In this document: positions 34,596-43,227 of the stretch, piece after piece | Layout of the letters: each line of letters opens with the position of its first letter | Position numbering within the stretch: the first letter of the stretch is position 1 | Assembly (NCBI GenBank): GCA_964504335.1 | Contig: CAZDET010000020.1 | Location: 1 to 64,000 of the forward strand | Direction: 5' to 3' | DNA from: CAZDET01 sp964504335 | Lineage (GTDB): Bacteria > Bacteroidota > Bacteroidia > Chitinophagales > Saprospiraceae | DNA length: 64,000 nt | Position numbers and translations under genes: made by a program | Notes under the pieces: model-generated | What the model saw: only the letters and a program-made list of their open reading frames with translations | What the model was told of the DNA's origin: nothing | Databases searched by the model: none

Positions 34596-36491
34596 TCAGC
34601 TTGACACGGCCGTTTGGAAGTCTTGCAAGTTGCGGAGAAAGGGTTCGTACCCATTGGCGCGAACGCGAGCCAGCAGGTCGCGGGCCGGTTGGGGATTGTC
34701 GAAGGCACCTAGTAGTACCTTGTACACCGTGCGGCCGTTGAGCTCATTGATATTGACGATCACCTGGGTATCGAAAAGGCGCTGCAACTTTTCGGTCTGA
34801 ATCAGCACGTTGCCGTAGTCGTAGAAGGCGCCGATCTGCACACTCCACCCCTGAGCTGCTTGTTTGTCGACTTGAAACCGAAACAAGCCTTCTCCCCCGG
34901 TAATGATTGTTTCGATGGGAGTAGGAGGCTTGCTGACCGTGTCGGCATCCCGCAGGCGGATGGCCTCGGCAACGGCCTTATCCGCATTGACCCGGCCGTA
35001 GCCGAACTTCGTGCTGTGGCCGTTTACATAGTCGCTCGGGCTTCCGATTTTGTCGGCTGTCGTTTCGAGAATTTTCTTGACCTCGGCGGCGGTCAGTTCG
35101 GGGTTGGCTGAAAGCAGGAGCGCACATATACCTGCAACCAGGGGCGTGGAGCTGGAGGTGCCGCCAAAGTGTTTGTAGCGGTCGCCCCGGCTGCGGCCGT
35201 CGCGCCAGAAGCGATATTCTCCCTGCTCACTGGTGTACCCCTGATCCCACCAGGCGCGAGCGGCGATGATCGGCCAGTGGCCGTTGCTCGGGGCGCAGAC
35301 GCTCAGCTCCCGGCCGCGATTCGAATAGGTGGCATGGGTGTCGAGGCTCGTGCTTGCCGCCACCGCAATCACCCCCGGAACGGCGGCGTAGAAATTGATG
35401 AAGTCGAAATTTTCGTTGCCCGCCGCGAACACAACCACGCAGCCCTTGCCATTACGGCCTTGCGTGGCGGCCCGGATGATGGCTTGCTCTTTGAGGTTAT
35501 TGAGAGAGTACCGCGGATCGGTAGTGCCCCAACTGCAACTAATGATATCGGCCCCCTGGCGGACGCAATAGTCGAACATGTCCTCCGTTTCGCGGGTGCT
35601 GAAGGAGGTCCCGTCAACGGGCATGAATTTAGCCGAAGGAGCTGCGCCGACCAGACCGGAGCCGTTGGCGGAAGCCACGGCCACACTGGCACAGGGCGTG
35701 CCGTGGGTGAAGCGCGGGTCGCCCTGCGAAATGCGGTTTGAGCGGTCTTTTACACTGTAAGGCCGTACGATCTTAGCGGCGAGATCGGGGTGGCTGGTAT
35801 CAAAACCATTATCAATAACCGCAATCGTGATCTCCTGCGAACCAGTGCTGCCCAATCGGTGCCAGGCATCTTTCACCCGGGCATCCGCCCCTTTTTTGAG
35901 CGAAAAATTGACATCCACCACAAATCCGTCGTTTTCGAGATGCCACTGGTGGGGCACCAGGTGATCGCTGACCAGTACGTCGTCGTATTCGTCCAGCATC
36001 ATATCGAGGTCCGGCTCAGCCGTATGTACCAGGCTGAGCTGTTGGAGCGTCTGCGCCACTTTGAGTGGATTGGGGCTTTGGGCGGTTACCTTGGCAATAA
36101 CGAGCTGATCGGGGCGGCGCTCGACGATTTCGAGGTGGTATTCATCCAGAACGATCTGTTGCTCCTCCTCACTGACGGCATCTTCGAAGGTGATGAAGAG
36201 TTCGCCGGTAGGGACGATGGGGCGGTCATCTCCTTCGGCAAAGTAAACGTGCGTGCCGACCTGGATTTCGGAACGCCCCCGCACCTCGTCGAGCTTGCGA
36301 TCAACGGTTTCTTCCGGTTGCTGATTGAGCGTGACGACCTGGAAGCCGCCCAGGTTGGGCACGTATTCCGCTTTGACATAAGACTTCCCGATGAGTTGGG
36401 TGTCTGCTCCTTCCGGTTTTAAGCCTACGAGTCGTTCACTTTTCTTCAGACGAATTTCCCCTTTTCCACTTTTGACGGTTACTTGCTTCAT
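34596..36491 (-). CDS. Subtilisin-like S8 serine protease with C-terminal SPOR domain
   Basis: 631 residues. An N-terminal extension (~1-190) resembles an inhibitory prodomain. The catalytic triad is present: Asp in AVIDNGFD, His in HGTPCASVA, Ser in GGTSSSTPLVAG, with oxyanion Asn in FAAGNENFDF. The last ~80 residues (GWSVQIGAFYDYGNV, VYKVLLGAFDNPQPARDLLARVRANGYEPFL) are a SPOR domain, normally a denuded-peptidoglycan binder. The start MKQVTVKSGKGEIRLKKS has no signal peptide, yet SPOR domains act outside the cytoplasm; this conflict is unresolved. No T9SS sorting domain is present. The substrate is unknown. Confidence 0.88.
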   Translation of the reverse strand: MKQVTVKSGKGEIRLKKSERLVGLKPEGADTQLIGKSYVKAEYVPNLGGFQVVTLNQQPEETVDRKLDEVRGRSEIQVGTHVYFAEGDDRPIVPTGELFITFEDAVSEEEQQIVLDEYHLEIVERRPDQLVIAKVTAQSPNPLKVAQTLQQLSLVHTAEPDLDMMLDEYDDVLVSDHLVPHQWHLENDGFVVDVNFSLKKGADARVKDAWHRLGSTGSQEITIAVIDNGFDTSHPDLAAKIVRPYSVKDRSNRISQGDPRFTHGTPCASVAVASANGSGLVGAAPSAKFMPVDGTSFSTRETEDMFDYCVRQGADIISCSWGTTDPRYSLNNLKEQAIIRAATQGRNGKGCVVVFAAGNENFDFINFYAAVPGVIAVAASTSLDTHATYSNRGRELSVCAPSNGHWPIIAARAWWDQGYTSEQGEYRFWRDGRSRGDRYKHFGGTSSSTPLVAGICALLLSANPELTAAEVKKILETTADKIGSPSDYVNGHSTKFGYGRVNADKAVAEAIRLRDADTVSKPPTPIETIITGGEGLFRFQVDKQAAQGWSVQIGAFYDYGNVLIQTEKLQRLFDTQVIVNINELNGRTVYKVLLGAFDNPQPARDLLARVRANGYEPFLRNLQDFQTAVSS

Positions 36492-36553
36492 TGAATATGT
36501 GTTTGGCTGGATCGTCCCGCAATTTAAGCGAATGCTACCGCAACGTCAAACAA

Positions 36554-36590
36554 CAAAAAAACGGCCAATGACCATAGGCCATTGACCGTT
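36554..36590 (-). terminator. Intrinsic terminator downstream of the ECF sigma gene
   Basis: On the minus strand an 11-bp stem with one mismatch (arms 36580-36590 and 36560-36570) is followed by seven T. It lies about 100 bases after the sigma gene stop. Confidence 0.75.
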
Positions 36591-36693
36591 CCTGAATTTT
36601 TTGTGTTACGCTGCTTAATGACATCTATGTAACGCCGGCTCTGAGTAGCCTAGTATGGTCGATGCCAATTAGAAACAGCTCTTTGAGGGACCC

Positions 36694-37218
36694 CTAGGCG
36701 CGCTCGCGCATGGCCTCCTCGTACATTTTCTGTAGTTTCTTGCGGGCGAAGAAAATACGGCTCTTGATCGTTCCGAGCGGGGAGCCGAGCTCTTCGGCAA
36801 TCTCGTCGTACTTGTAGCCTTGGTAAGCCATCATGAACGGCACCCGGAAATCATCCGGCAGCGAATCTACCATTGCCTGTAATTCCTTGAAGGCTACCCG
36901 GCTTTCGCCATCGTTGCCGACGGTCTTGTCGCCAGAATTGATGTAGTAATTATTGGGCGTCTGATCGATGATCAGATTGCGGCGTACTTTCTTGCGGTAA
37001 TTATTGATGAAAATATTGCGCATGATGGTAACCGCCCACGCCTTGAAGTTGGTGCCCGGATTGTACTTCTCAGCGTTGGTCATAATCCGCAAGGCAGTAT
37101 CCTGGTAAAGATCCTCGGCATCATCCATGTTGCCAGTCAGCTTGAGGCTGAAGGCGCGCAGGGAATTGCTGATGCTGTCGAGGTTCTCCTGTATTTGATG
37201 CTGAATAGCGTATAGCAT
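36694..37218 (-). CDS. ECF-type RNA polymerase sigma factor (RpoE-like)
   Basis: 174 residues with region 2 (AFSLKLTGNMDDAEDLYQDTALRIM, FKAWAVTIMRNIFINNYRK) and region 4 (LPDDFRVPFMMAYQGYKYDEIAEELGSPLGTIKSRIFFARKKLQ). This is the common Bacteroidota RpoE-like form, longer than minimal ECFs by the NYYINSGDKTV linker. No anti-sigma gene is adjacent, unlike most ECF sigma factors. It is divergent from the XRE regulator across 221 bases. Confidence 0.92.
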   Translation of the reverse strand: MLYAIQHQIQENLDSISNSLRAFSLKLTGNMDDAEDLYQDTALRIMTNAEKYNPGTNFKAWAVTIMRNIFINNYRKKVRRNLIIDQTPNNYYINSGDKTVGNDGESRVAFKELQAMVDSLPDDFRVPFMMAYQGYKYDEIAEELGSPLGTIKSRIFFARKKLQKMYEEAMRERA

Positions 37219-37341
37219 GGTCGGGGTATTTTATCCTGTCAAAATCTTTTACAAAAATACGTGACAACACGCATAATTGCAAATATTCTTTACTTCGTGT
37301 CCCTATATGATCAAAAACTGTTCCACCTATGACAATCAGGC

Positions 37342-37355
37342 GGTCGATATCGACC
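37342..37355. promoter_or_regulatory. Perfect 14-bp palindrome GGTCGATATCGACC
   Basis: A gapless palindrome in the divergent region between the sigma factor and XRE regulator genes, 85 bases before the XRE start. A dimeric helix-turn-helix operator is the likely reading, possibly for the XRE protein itself. Confidence 0.5.
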
Positions 37356-37439
37356 AACGGTGTAAAAAATTCTACCGAATTACAACTTTCTACCGTCCAC
37401 CGTGTATTTTTTGATGTATAGAATCTTATAGATTTTCTG

Positions 37440-37982
37440 ATGGAAGCGGTAGAACAAAAATTTGGAGCCGATTCGAAAGAGTCGCAGGTAAATTGGTTGG
37501 GCAGAAACATTCGCTCTTTGCGAAAAGGGAGACGGCTTAGCCAGGAAGACCTGGCGCGGTCCGTAGGTCTGAATCGAGGAAACATTGCCTCGTACGAAAA
37601 TGGATCAGCAGAGCCCAAAATTTGCAATCTGCTGAAAATCAGCGAACTGTTTGGTGTGTCCATGCTCGATTTGACCGTAAAAGACCTCAGTTGTAAAAAA
37701 AATTTACAATTAGCTTACACAATGTACCAGCAACTCAGCGTGCGCGAGCAGCAATCGGTCGATGATTACTACGAGCGCTCTAAAGAGATTGCAAATTTCA
37801 TCGAAGGGTTGGGTAAGTGCTTTCAATTTAAGACCAAAGATGCCTCCGAGCTGAGTAGTGACGCCCTTTCTCTCGTTAATTATTTCAACGAATTGCACGA
37901 AATCAGCGAAGAATTGCTCCACCAGCACACCGAATTATTACAAATTGTGCGCTGCCAAACCCAGCCGACGGCCAAAGAATAG
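37440..37982 (+). CDS. XRE-family helix-turn-helix transcriptional regulator
   Basis: 180 residues. Residues ~18-75 form the Cro/C1-type domain (LGRNIRSLRKGRRLSQEDLARSVGLNRGNIASYENGSAEP). The C-terminal ~100 residues are helical and Glu-rich and look like a dimerisation or sensing region. No peptidase or toxin motif is present. It may autoregulate through the palindrome in its upstream region. Confidence 0.88.
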   Translation: MEAVEQKFGADSKESQVNWLGRNIRSLRKGRRLSQEDLARSVGLNRGNIASYENGSAEPKICNLLKISELFGVSMLDLTVKDLSCKKNLQLAYTMYQQLSVREQQSVDDYYERSKEIANFIEGLGKCFQFKTKDASELSSDALSLVNYFNELHEISEELLHQHTELLQIVRCQTQPTAKE

Positions 37983-38056
37983 TTTTCGGCCAGATTGTCT
38001 TTCTCTCCTGTCATATTGACGGATTCGACTGCCAAAATGAATATTTTCACTAATCA

Positions 38057-38088
38057 TTGGTCCACTTTCCGTTAAGTTATTATCTTTG
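38057..38088 (+). promoter_or_regulatory. Bacteroidota-type promoter for rpsT
   Basis: TATCTTTG (38081-38088) is an exact TAnnTTTG -7 element. A TTGG sits 20 bases upstream (38057-38060) as -33. It lies 33 bases before the rpsT ATG. Confidence 0.7.
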
Positions 38089-38121
38089 CGAGCCGAAAAT
38101 TAAGGACATTAACAATTCTGC

Positions 38122-38388
38122 ATGGCTAATCATAAATCTGCGAAAAAACGGATGCGACAAGAGGCTAAGCGCCGCTTAGCAAATCGATACTACAAGAAAT
38201 CGGCGCGCACGGCCATTCGCAAGCTGCGCAACATGGAAGACCAGCAGGAAGCAGAAACCTTCCTCCCAAAGGTGGTCAGTATGATCGACCGCCTCGCCAA
38301 GCGAGGAACCTGGCACAAAAATAAAGCCTCGAACCTCAAGAGCAGCCTCTCCAAGCATGTAAATAATCTGTCGGCGGCTACGGCCTAA
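38122..38388 (+). CDS. rpsT: 30S ribosomal protein S20
   Basis: 88 residues, typical length, Lys/Arg-rich. MANHKSAKKRMRQEAKRRLANR and the later FLPKVVSMIDRLAKRGTWHKNKASNLKSSL are the S20 signature. It binds 16S rRNA in the small subunit. It is monocistronic here, with its own promoter and a hairpin after the stop. Confidence 0.98.
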   Translation: MANHKSAKKRMRQEAKRRLANRYYKKSARTAIRKLRNMEDQQEAETFLPKVVSMIDRLAKRGTWHKNKASNLKSSLSKHVNNLSAATA

Positions 38389-38406
38389 GCCAGATCACCA
38401 ATACGC

Positions 38407-38448
38407 GAAACAGCCCTGTCCTTCCGCTGCGAAGGGTGGGGCTGTTTC
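38407..38448 (+). terminator. Terminator hairpin after rpsT
   Basis: GAAACAGCCC pairs perfectly with GGGCTGTTTC, with a further inner CCTTC/GAAGG stem. The following sequence (ATTTCC) is only weakly T-rich. Confidence 0.65.
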
Positions 38449-38449
38449 A

Positions 38450-38481
38450 TTTCCGGCTATACTATCCTTTTGGTATCTTTG
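38450..38481 (+). promoter_or_regulatory. Promoter of the PaaE-like reductase gene
   Basis: TATCTTTG at 38474-38481 is an exact -7 element, with TTTC 20 bases upstream as a weak -33. The expected transcription start would fall within the operator-like sequence at 38486-38499, a few bases before the ATG. Confidence 0.65.
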
Positions 38482-38485
38482 CAAA

Positions 38486-38499
38486 CGAACGTTCATTCG
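38486..38499. promoter_or_regulatory. TetR/PaaR-type operator CGAACGTTCATTCG
   Basis: It matches the CNAACGNNCGTTNG consensus reported for the TetR-family phenylacetate regulator PaaR of Thermus at all but one fixed position. It lies between the -7 element and the ATG of the PaaE-like gene, and a TetR regulator follows that gene. Repression by blocking initiation is inferred. Confidence 0.6.
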
Positions 38500-38504
38500 T
38501 ACTC

Positions 38505-39566
38505 ATGACAACCTTTTATCCTCTACGTGTTAAAGCAATTCAGCGAGAAACAGCGGACTGCGTCTCCGTCGCATTCGATTTACCCACCGATCTGCGGCCG
38601 GTCTTTGAGTATCTACCCGGTCAGTACCTGACCCTGCGTACCGAATTAGACGGTGAAGAAGTACGTCGATCTTACTCCATCTGTTCGGCCGTAACGGATG
38701 ATGCGCTGCGCGTGGCCATCAAAAAGCTGCCGGGGGGCCGCTTTTCCACCTTCGCTAATGAGCAACTCCGGGTGGGCGATACCCTTGAAGTAATGGCACC
38801 GGCCGGCCGCTTCACCCTCCGGCTAGACCCCGAGCGGGAAGGGCACTACGTTGGCTTCGCCGCCGGTAGTGGTATTACGCCGGTCATGTCTATCCTCAAG
38901 TCAGTTCTCACCACGGAGCAAAAGAGCCGTTTCACCCTCTTCTTCGGCAATCGGACGTCGGATTCCATCATCTTCCGGGAAGAATTGGAAGGGCTGAAAA
39001 ACCGCTACCTGAATCGATTGAGTGTCCACCATATCCTCAGCCGCGAGCATACGGGGAGCGATTTATTTACCGGCCGCATTGACCAGGAAAAGGTAGGAAC
39101 CTTCCTGGACCGCCTGATCGATCAATCGGAGGTAGATGGGTTTTTCATTTGCGGTCCGGAAGAAATGATCCACACCGTTCGGGAAGAGCTGTACAACCGG
39201 GGGGTACCCAAGGAAAAGGTTCATTTCGAGCTATTTGGAACGGCTGTATCCAAAAAGCGCGTCATCCGCGAAGACGAACCGGAAGTGCAATCGACCATTC
39301 TCATCAAATTGGATGGTAACCGAATCGAATTTTCACTCAGCAGCCGGGGCGATACCATCCTGGACGCTGCCCTGAAGGCGGGAGCCGATCTTCCCTACGC
39401 CTGCAAAGGCGGAGTGTGCAGCACCTGCCGGGCCCGATTGGAAAGCGGCGAGATCGAAATGGACGTCAACTACGCCCTGGAACCCGACGAGGTCGAAGCC
39501 GGCTTTATCCTCACTTGCCAGTCGCATCCCAAATCTGCCCGCGTGGAAGTCGATTTCGATGCGTAA
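38505..39566 (+). CDS. paaE: PaaE-like ferredoxin-NAD(P)H reductase subunit
   Basis: 353 residues from ATG 38505 (MTTFYPLRVKAIQ); an in-frame ATG 69 bases upstream would lie inside the terminator hairpin and ahead of the promoter. Domains in order: FAD-binding (EYLPGQYLTLR, RSYSICSA), NAD(P)-binding (GFAAGSGITPVMSILKSVL, FFICGPEEMIHTV), then a plant-type 2Fe-2S ferredoxin (CKGGVCSTCRARL plus a distal Cys in ILTCQSHPK). This order matches PaaE, which feeds electrons to the phenylacetyl-CoA epoxidase PaaABC. Those partners are not in the window, so a related reductase role is possible. Confidence 0.85.
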   Translation: MTTFYPLRVKAIQRETADCVSVAFDLPTDLRPVFEYLPGQYLTLRTELDGEEVRRSYSICSAVTDDALRVAIKKLPGGRFSTFANEQLRVGDTLEVMAPAGRFTLRLDPEREGHYVGFAAGSGITPVMSILKSVLTTEQKSRFTLFFGNRTSDSIIFREELEGLKNRYLNRLSVHHILSREHTGSDLFTGRIDQEKVGTFLDRLIDQSEVDGFFICGPEEMIHTVREELYNRGVPKEKVHFELFGTAVSKKRVIREDEPEVQSTILIKLDGNRIEFSLSSRGDTILDAALKAGADLPYACKGGVCSTCRARLESGEIEMDVNYALEPDEVEAGFILTCQSHPKSARVEVDFDA

Positions 39567-40149
39567 ATTAGCTTCTATGCAGGTATCGAGCCGAAAGCAA
39601 CATATTCTCGAAGCTGCGGCCCGGCTATTTCGCGATCGGGGGTACGTGGGTACCTCCATGCGCGACCTTGCTCAGGCCGTCGATCTACAGGCTTCCAGCC
39701 TGTATAATCACATCGAGAGTAAGCAGCATATCCTGCGGGAAATCTGCTTTGCCAATGCCGACCGCTACGCCAAGGGGATGGACCGCATCGAAAGCACCTG
39801 CGAGCGCGCCACCGATCGCGTGGAGGCCCTGATTCGCCTGCATCTGGATATCGCTACGCAGGACTTTACCTCCATTACCGCCTTCAACGACGAGTGGCGA
39901 CACCTCGATGAACCCTACCTGGCGGCCTTCAAAGAACGTCGCCGAAACTACGAAACGCGCTTTCGGGCAGTCATTCAGCAGGGCATCGAAAGCGGGGAGT
40001 TCAAGCCGATCGACACGACGGCAGCGCTCTACACCATCCTGTCGGCCATGCGGTGGGTCTACGACTGGTACCATCCCGGGCGGGAAAGCGAAGTAGCCAA
40101 CATAGAAAGAACGATCTGCAGGCTCGTCCTGAATGGTTTAGCTAAATAA
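39559..40149 (+). CDS. TetR/AcrR-family transcriptional regulator
   Basis: 196 residues from the ATG overlapping the paaE stop by 8 bases; a second ATG at 39577 is equally good. The N-terminal HTH (ILEAAARLFRDRGYVGTSMRDLAQAVDLQASSLYNHIESKQHIL) is typical TetR. The C-terminal ligand-binding half (RVEALIRLHLDIATQD, AMRWVYDWYHPG) resembles acyl-CoA-responsive members near phenylacetate and fatty-acid genes. With the operator upstream of paaE it likely regulates its own operon. Confidence 0.88.
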   Translation: MRKLASMQVSSRKQHILEAAARLFRDRGYVGTSMRDLAQAVDLQASSLYNHIESKQHILREICFANADRYAKGMDRIESTCERATDRVEALIRLHLDIATQDFTSITAFNDEWRHLDEPYLAAFKERRRNYETRFRAVIQQGIESGEFKPIDTTAALYTILSAMRWVYDWYHPGRESEVANIERTICRLVLNGLAK

Positions 40150-40220
40150 TGTACGCTATTGTAATCTGATACTTAAACCATACGTTCTCTAATCGATCAT
40201 AGACAAAAGCAAACGGCACT

Positions 40221-41063
40221 ATGCCTCTGGATCAGGTGGATGTAGACAAGTACGAATGGGATGCAGCTTCCGGCAAGCTGGACCAAGCCAAAGACATGTC
40301 GCTCTTCGAGCATCTGGAAGAGCTGCGCTGGCACATCATTCGCGCCCTCCTGGGGATCGTCATCGGGGCGGTGGTCCTTTTTCTTTTCGAAGATTGGTAC
40401 TTCAAGACTATACTGTTGGGGCCTACCAACGAAGATTTCATCTCCTACCGGTGGTTCTGCAATATTTCCTCGGCCATTTGCTTTACGCCTCCCGAATTCC
40501 AGACGATTGCCACCGGCTTTGCCGAAACGTTTATCACCTCCATCAAGATGTGTTTCGTGGGTGGATTTGTAATCGCTTTTCCGTGGGTGTTCTACCAAAT
40601 CTGGTCCTTTATCCGTCCGGGACTGTACAAGGAGGAGCGCCGCATCACCCGGGGGGTGGTGTTTATCTGTTCCTTGTTGTTCTTATTGGGGGTTTTATTC
40701 GGCTTTTTCATTATCGCCCCCTTCGCGGTCAACTTCCTGGGTAGTTACACGATTCCTACCGTGGTGAATTCGCCTACGCTCCAATCCGTGATCAATTATA
40801 TGGTCATGTTTACCCTGCCGGCCGGATTGATCTTTGAGCTGCCGATCGTTGTTTATTTCCTGGCCCGAATCGGGCTGGTATCTGCAAAGGACATGCGGAC
40901 GTACCGCCGGCACAGTATTATTGGCATCCTGCTGCTAGCGGCTATCCTGACGCCGCCGGACGTAGTAACCCAGTTTTTGATTGGTATTCCACTATTCATT
41001 CTGTACGAGGTGAGTATCCTCGTCGCCCTCCGGGCCGAACGGCAGTATCAAAAAGATCTCTAA
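40221..41063 (+). CDS. tatC: Sec-independent protein translocase subunit TatC
   Basis: 280 residues with six membrane helices. The conserved MSLFEHLEELRWHIIRALLG entry, FPWVFYQIWSFIRPGLYKEERR loop and the late TPPDVVTQFLIGIPLFILYE are TatC signatures; the Glu of HLEELR recognises twin-arginine signals. No tatA gene adjoins. It is followed at 7 bases by a small membrane protein gene. Confidence 0.97.
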   Translation: MPLDQVDVDKYEWDAASGKLDQAKDMSLFEHLEELRWHIIRALLGIVIGAVVLFLFEDWYFKTILLGPTNEDFISYRWFCNISSAICFTPPEFQTIATGFAETFITSIKMCFVGGFVIAFPWVFYQIWSFIRPGLYKEERRITRGVVFICSLLFLLGVLFGFFIIAPFAVNFLGSYTIPTVVNSPTLQSVINYMVMFTLPAGLIFELPIVVYFLARIGLVSAKDMRTYRRHSIIGILLLAAILTPPDVVTQFLIGIPLFILYEVSILVALRAERQYQKDL

Positions 41064-41070
41064 TAACTTC

Positions 41071-41511
41071 ATGCAGCGCGTATCCACTAACCTCACGCTC
41101 TTTTATAAATTTTTTGTTCCGGTTTTCTACACGGTGCTCATGGGCGCTTCTACTGCCGCCGTTTGGCTGGTGGAGTCCAAGTACTTTTACAATACCTCCA
41201 TCACTTCGTTGCGTTGGGGGCTTACGTTTGCCCTGATAATGGGAGTGGCGGCCTACGCCCTTACGCTCTTACCATTGCTGCGGGTGGAGATGAATGAGCA
41301 TTTTATTTACGCCACCAATTACTTCAAGGCTGCCCGCTACCCCTGGCACAACGTAGAGAGCATCCGGGAGAGCCGATTTCTGTTTCTCACCCAAGTGACT
41401 ATTCGCCTGAAAGTGCCCGGCCAGTTCGGTAAGCGCATGCGCTTCATCGCCAGCAACCGCCTGTACCGGGATTTCAAGGAACAACATCTGTCACTCTTCG
41501 CCATTAAATAA
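41071..41511 (+). CDS. Small two-TM protein with PH-like soluble part
   Basis: 146 residues. Two hydrophobic segments (~10-35, ~50-70) are followed by ~75 residues of beta-rich sequence (VEMNEHFIYATNYFKAARYPWHNVESIRESR) resembling bacterial PH-type domains. It is likely co-transcribed with tatC and overlaps the convergent LamG gene by 8 bases. Function unknown. Confidence 0.65.
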   Translation: MQRVSTNLTLFYKFFVPVFYTVLMGASTAAVWLVESKYFYNTSITSLRWGLTFALIMGVAAYALTLLPLLRVEMNEHFIYATNYFKAARYPWHNVESIRESRFLFLTQVTIRLKVPGQFGKRMRFIASNRLYRDFKEQHLSLFAIK

Positions 41512-42763
41512 GCACCACTACACTCCCCGTGAGGGTCACCTCTTCGCCGTTGCAGATGTAGCGGATGCGATACAGAAATACTCCGGGATCGACGGCTTCG
41601 TCGCGGAACAGACCATCCCAGCGGGCGAAGGGATCGGCGGTGGCGAATACGCGGCTACCCCAGCGGTCGAAAATTTCGAAGGCGAGGAGTTCGGGGATCG
41701 CGAAGGGATTGCTAATGCCAAAGGTTTCGTTGGCGGCCGGGCCATCGTTGTTGGGCGTGAAGGCCTTCGGGAGGAAAATCTGCGTACAGTCCAGCGCATC
41801 GGGGTCAATGACCTGAATATTGATGCTGTCGATAGCGACGCAATTGCTTCCGAGGTCCTCCATCTGTACGCGGTAAGTGATCGGACCGGGCTGCGAAGGT
41901 GTGATGGTGGGCTCTGCCTGGTCGGGGAAGGCAACCCCTTCGGCCGGAAACCAGCCAAAAGTATCGGAGCAACGCGATTCCAGATCGATGGTTAGCGATT
42001 CGCCCAGAAACAAGCGGGCATTTTCCGTAACGATTCGATCCGGAACGGTGTAGAGGCCACGCGCTTCGTTGGCCGATAACGCCCGATCGTAAATCCGGAA
42101 TTCGTCGATCAGGCCGTTGAAGGTGGTTTCGTTGCTCAGGCGGCAATTGGAGCTGCCGATGAGCAGGTCGCCGGTATTTTCAATATCGATTCGGCCGGAG
42201 GTACCCTGCTCGCCAGCAAACTGACCGTTGAGGAAGAGGGTCACCCGATTGTTGCGTCGGATCAACACCACGTGCTGCCAACACTGCTGATTGACAATTT
42301 GGGCGTTGATGAGTACTTGCTCCATGCCTTCCCGCAACTGAGCGGATACCACGCGGGTAGTCGGATTGTACCGAATGAAGAAGTACTGCTCGTTGGTATC
42401 GCAAGCCGTATCCCGCTTGGAGACGAGGTACTGAATGCCGTTGCGCCCAATGGGCTTGAAGTAGAAGCTGATCGAAAAATCCTCGGTATCAAACTCGCTA
42501 TTGACGTTAGAGCTATTCACGCCGGAAGGAATGCGCACGAAATCATTTGCACCGTCGATTAGCAACGCCTCTCCTTCGAGCCCGCAGTCGTATTCCAATA
42601 GCCCCGACTCGATACCCGTGTTGGCAGAGTTGCCGGTACCGTCAACTAAACTGCTGTTGAAGCGGTAAAAGGCCACCAATCCGATATTTGACTGGGCGGA
42701 TAGGTAGAAACCTCCAAGACAAAAAAACAATAGGAGAAAAGTAGCGCGTGCGTTCATAGCCAA
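41504..42763 (-). CDS. Secreted LamG-domain protein with T9SS type B sorting domain
   Basis: 419 residues. Signal peptide MAMNARATFLLLFFCLGGFYLSAQ. Residues ~30-230 are a LamG/concanavalin-like sandwich (LVAFYRFNSSLVDGTGNSANTG; WQHVVLIRRNNRVTLFLNG; FNGLIDEFRIYDRALSANEARGLY). A PKD/Ig-like region follows. The last ~90 residues (IFLPKAFTPNNDG, FEIFDRWGSRVFAT, WDGLFRDEAVDPGVFLYRIRY) are the gliding/CHU_C-type C-terminal sorting domain. It should be exported by T9SS and shown on or released from the surface; the ligand is unknown. Confidence 0.9.
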   Translation of the reverse strand: MAMNARATFLLLFFCLGGFYLSAQSNIGLVAFYRFNSSLVDGTGNSANTGIESGLLEYDCGLEGEALLIDGANDFVRIPSGVNSSNVNSEFDTEDFSISFYFKPIGRNGIQYLVSKRDTACDTNEQYFFIRYNPTTRVVSAQLREGMEQVLINAQIVNQQCWQHVVLIRRNNRVTLFLNGQFAGEQGTSGRIDIENTGDLLIGSSNCRLSNETTFNGLIDEFRIYDRALSANEARGLYTVPDRIVTENARLFLGESLTIDLESRCSDTFGWFPAEGVAFPDQAEPTITPSQPGPITYRVQMEDLGSNCVAIDSINIQVIDPDALDCTQIFLPKAFTPNNDGPAANETFGISNPFAIPELLAFEIFDRWGSRVFATADPFARWDGLFRDEAVDPGVFLYRIRYICNGEEVTLTGSVVVLI

Positions 42764-42866
42764 TGGCGATTACAACTGGTCGAGTGGAAAGGAAAATCGT
42801 TCGTACCCTAGAACGCAGGTGCCCAAGCCTTATTATTTGAGAAGCCCATCGGTAGCTGCCGACGTC

Positions 42867-43187
42867 CTATTGCCCGAATAATCCCGACAACCCACCCAAT
42901 CCCGGCGGTAGCAGCTCCTGCATAACCCGCTGGGTAGTTTCTTGTTCTTTCTCCGCGGCGAGGGCCAAGGCCCGGTTTACGGCTACCATGACCAGGTCTT
43001 CAATGGCTTCCGGATCTTCCGGGTCCACTGCTTCGGGCTTGATGGTAATATTGGTAACGGTTCGAGTTCCGTCTGCCTGTACGACGACGGCCCCACCACC
43101 GGCTTCCGCCTCCACCTGGACCTTCTTTAGTTCCGCTTGGACCTTATCCTGCATTTCCTGCATTTGGCCCATCATATCTCCTAACAT
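42867..43187 (-). CDS. YbaB/EbfC-family nucleoid-associated protein
   Basis: 106 residues from the ATG at 43187 (MLGDMMGQMQEMQDKVQ); a longer reading would translate the CACATT tandem repeat and is rejected. The Met/Gln-rich start, LKKVQVEAEAGGGAVVVQADGTRTVTNITI and EDPEAIEDLVMVAVNRALALA are family features. It is a DNA-binding dimer, elsewhere often linked to recR/dnaX, which are not adjacent here. Confidence 0.92.
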   Translation of the reverse strand: MLGDMMGQMQEMQDKVQAELKKVQVEAEAGGGAVVVQADGTRTVTNITIKPEAVDPEDPEAIEDLVMVAVNRALALAAEKEQETTQRVMQELLPPGLGGLSGLFGQ

Positions 43188-43227
43188 AAGTATTCGATTT
43201 TCAATTTGCCGATGAGTCAATGAGAAC

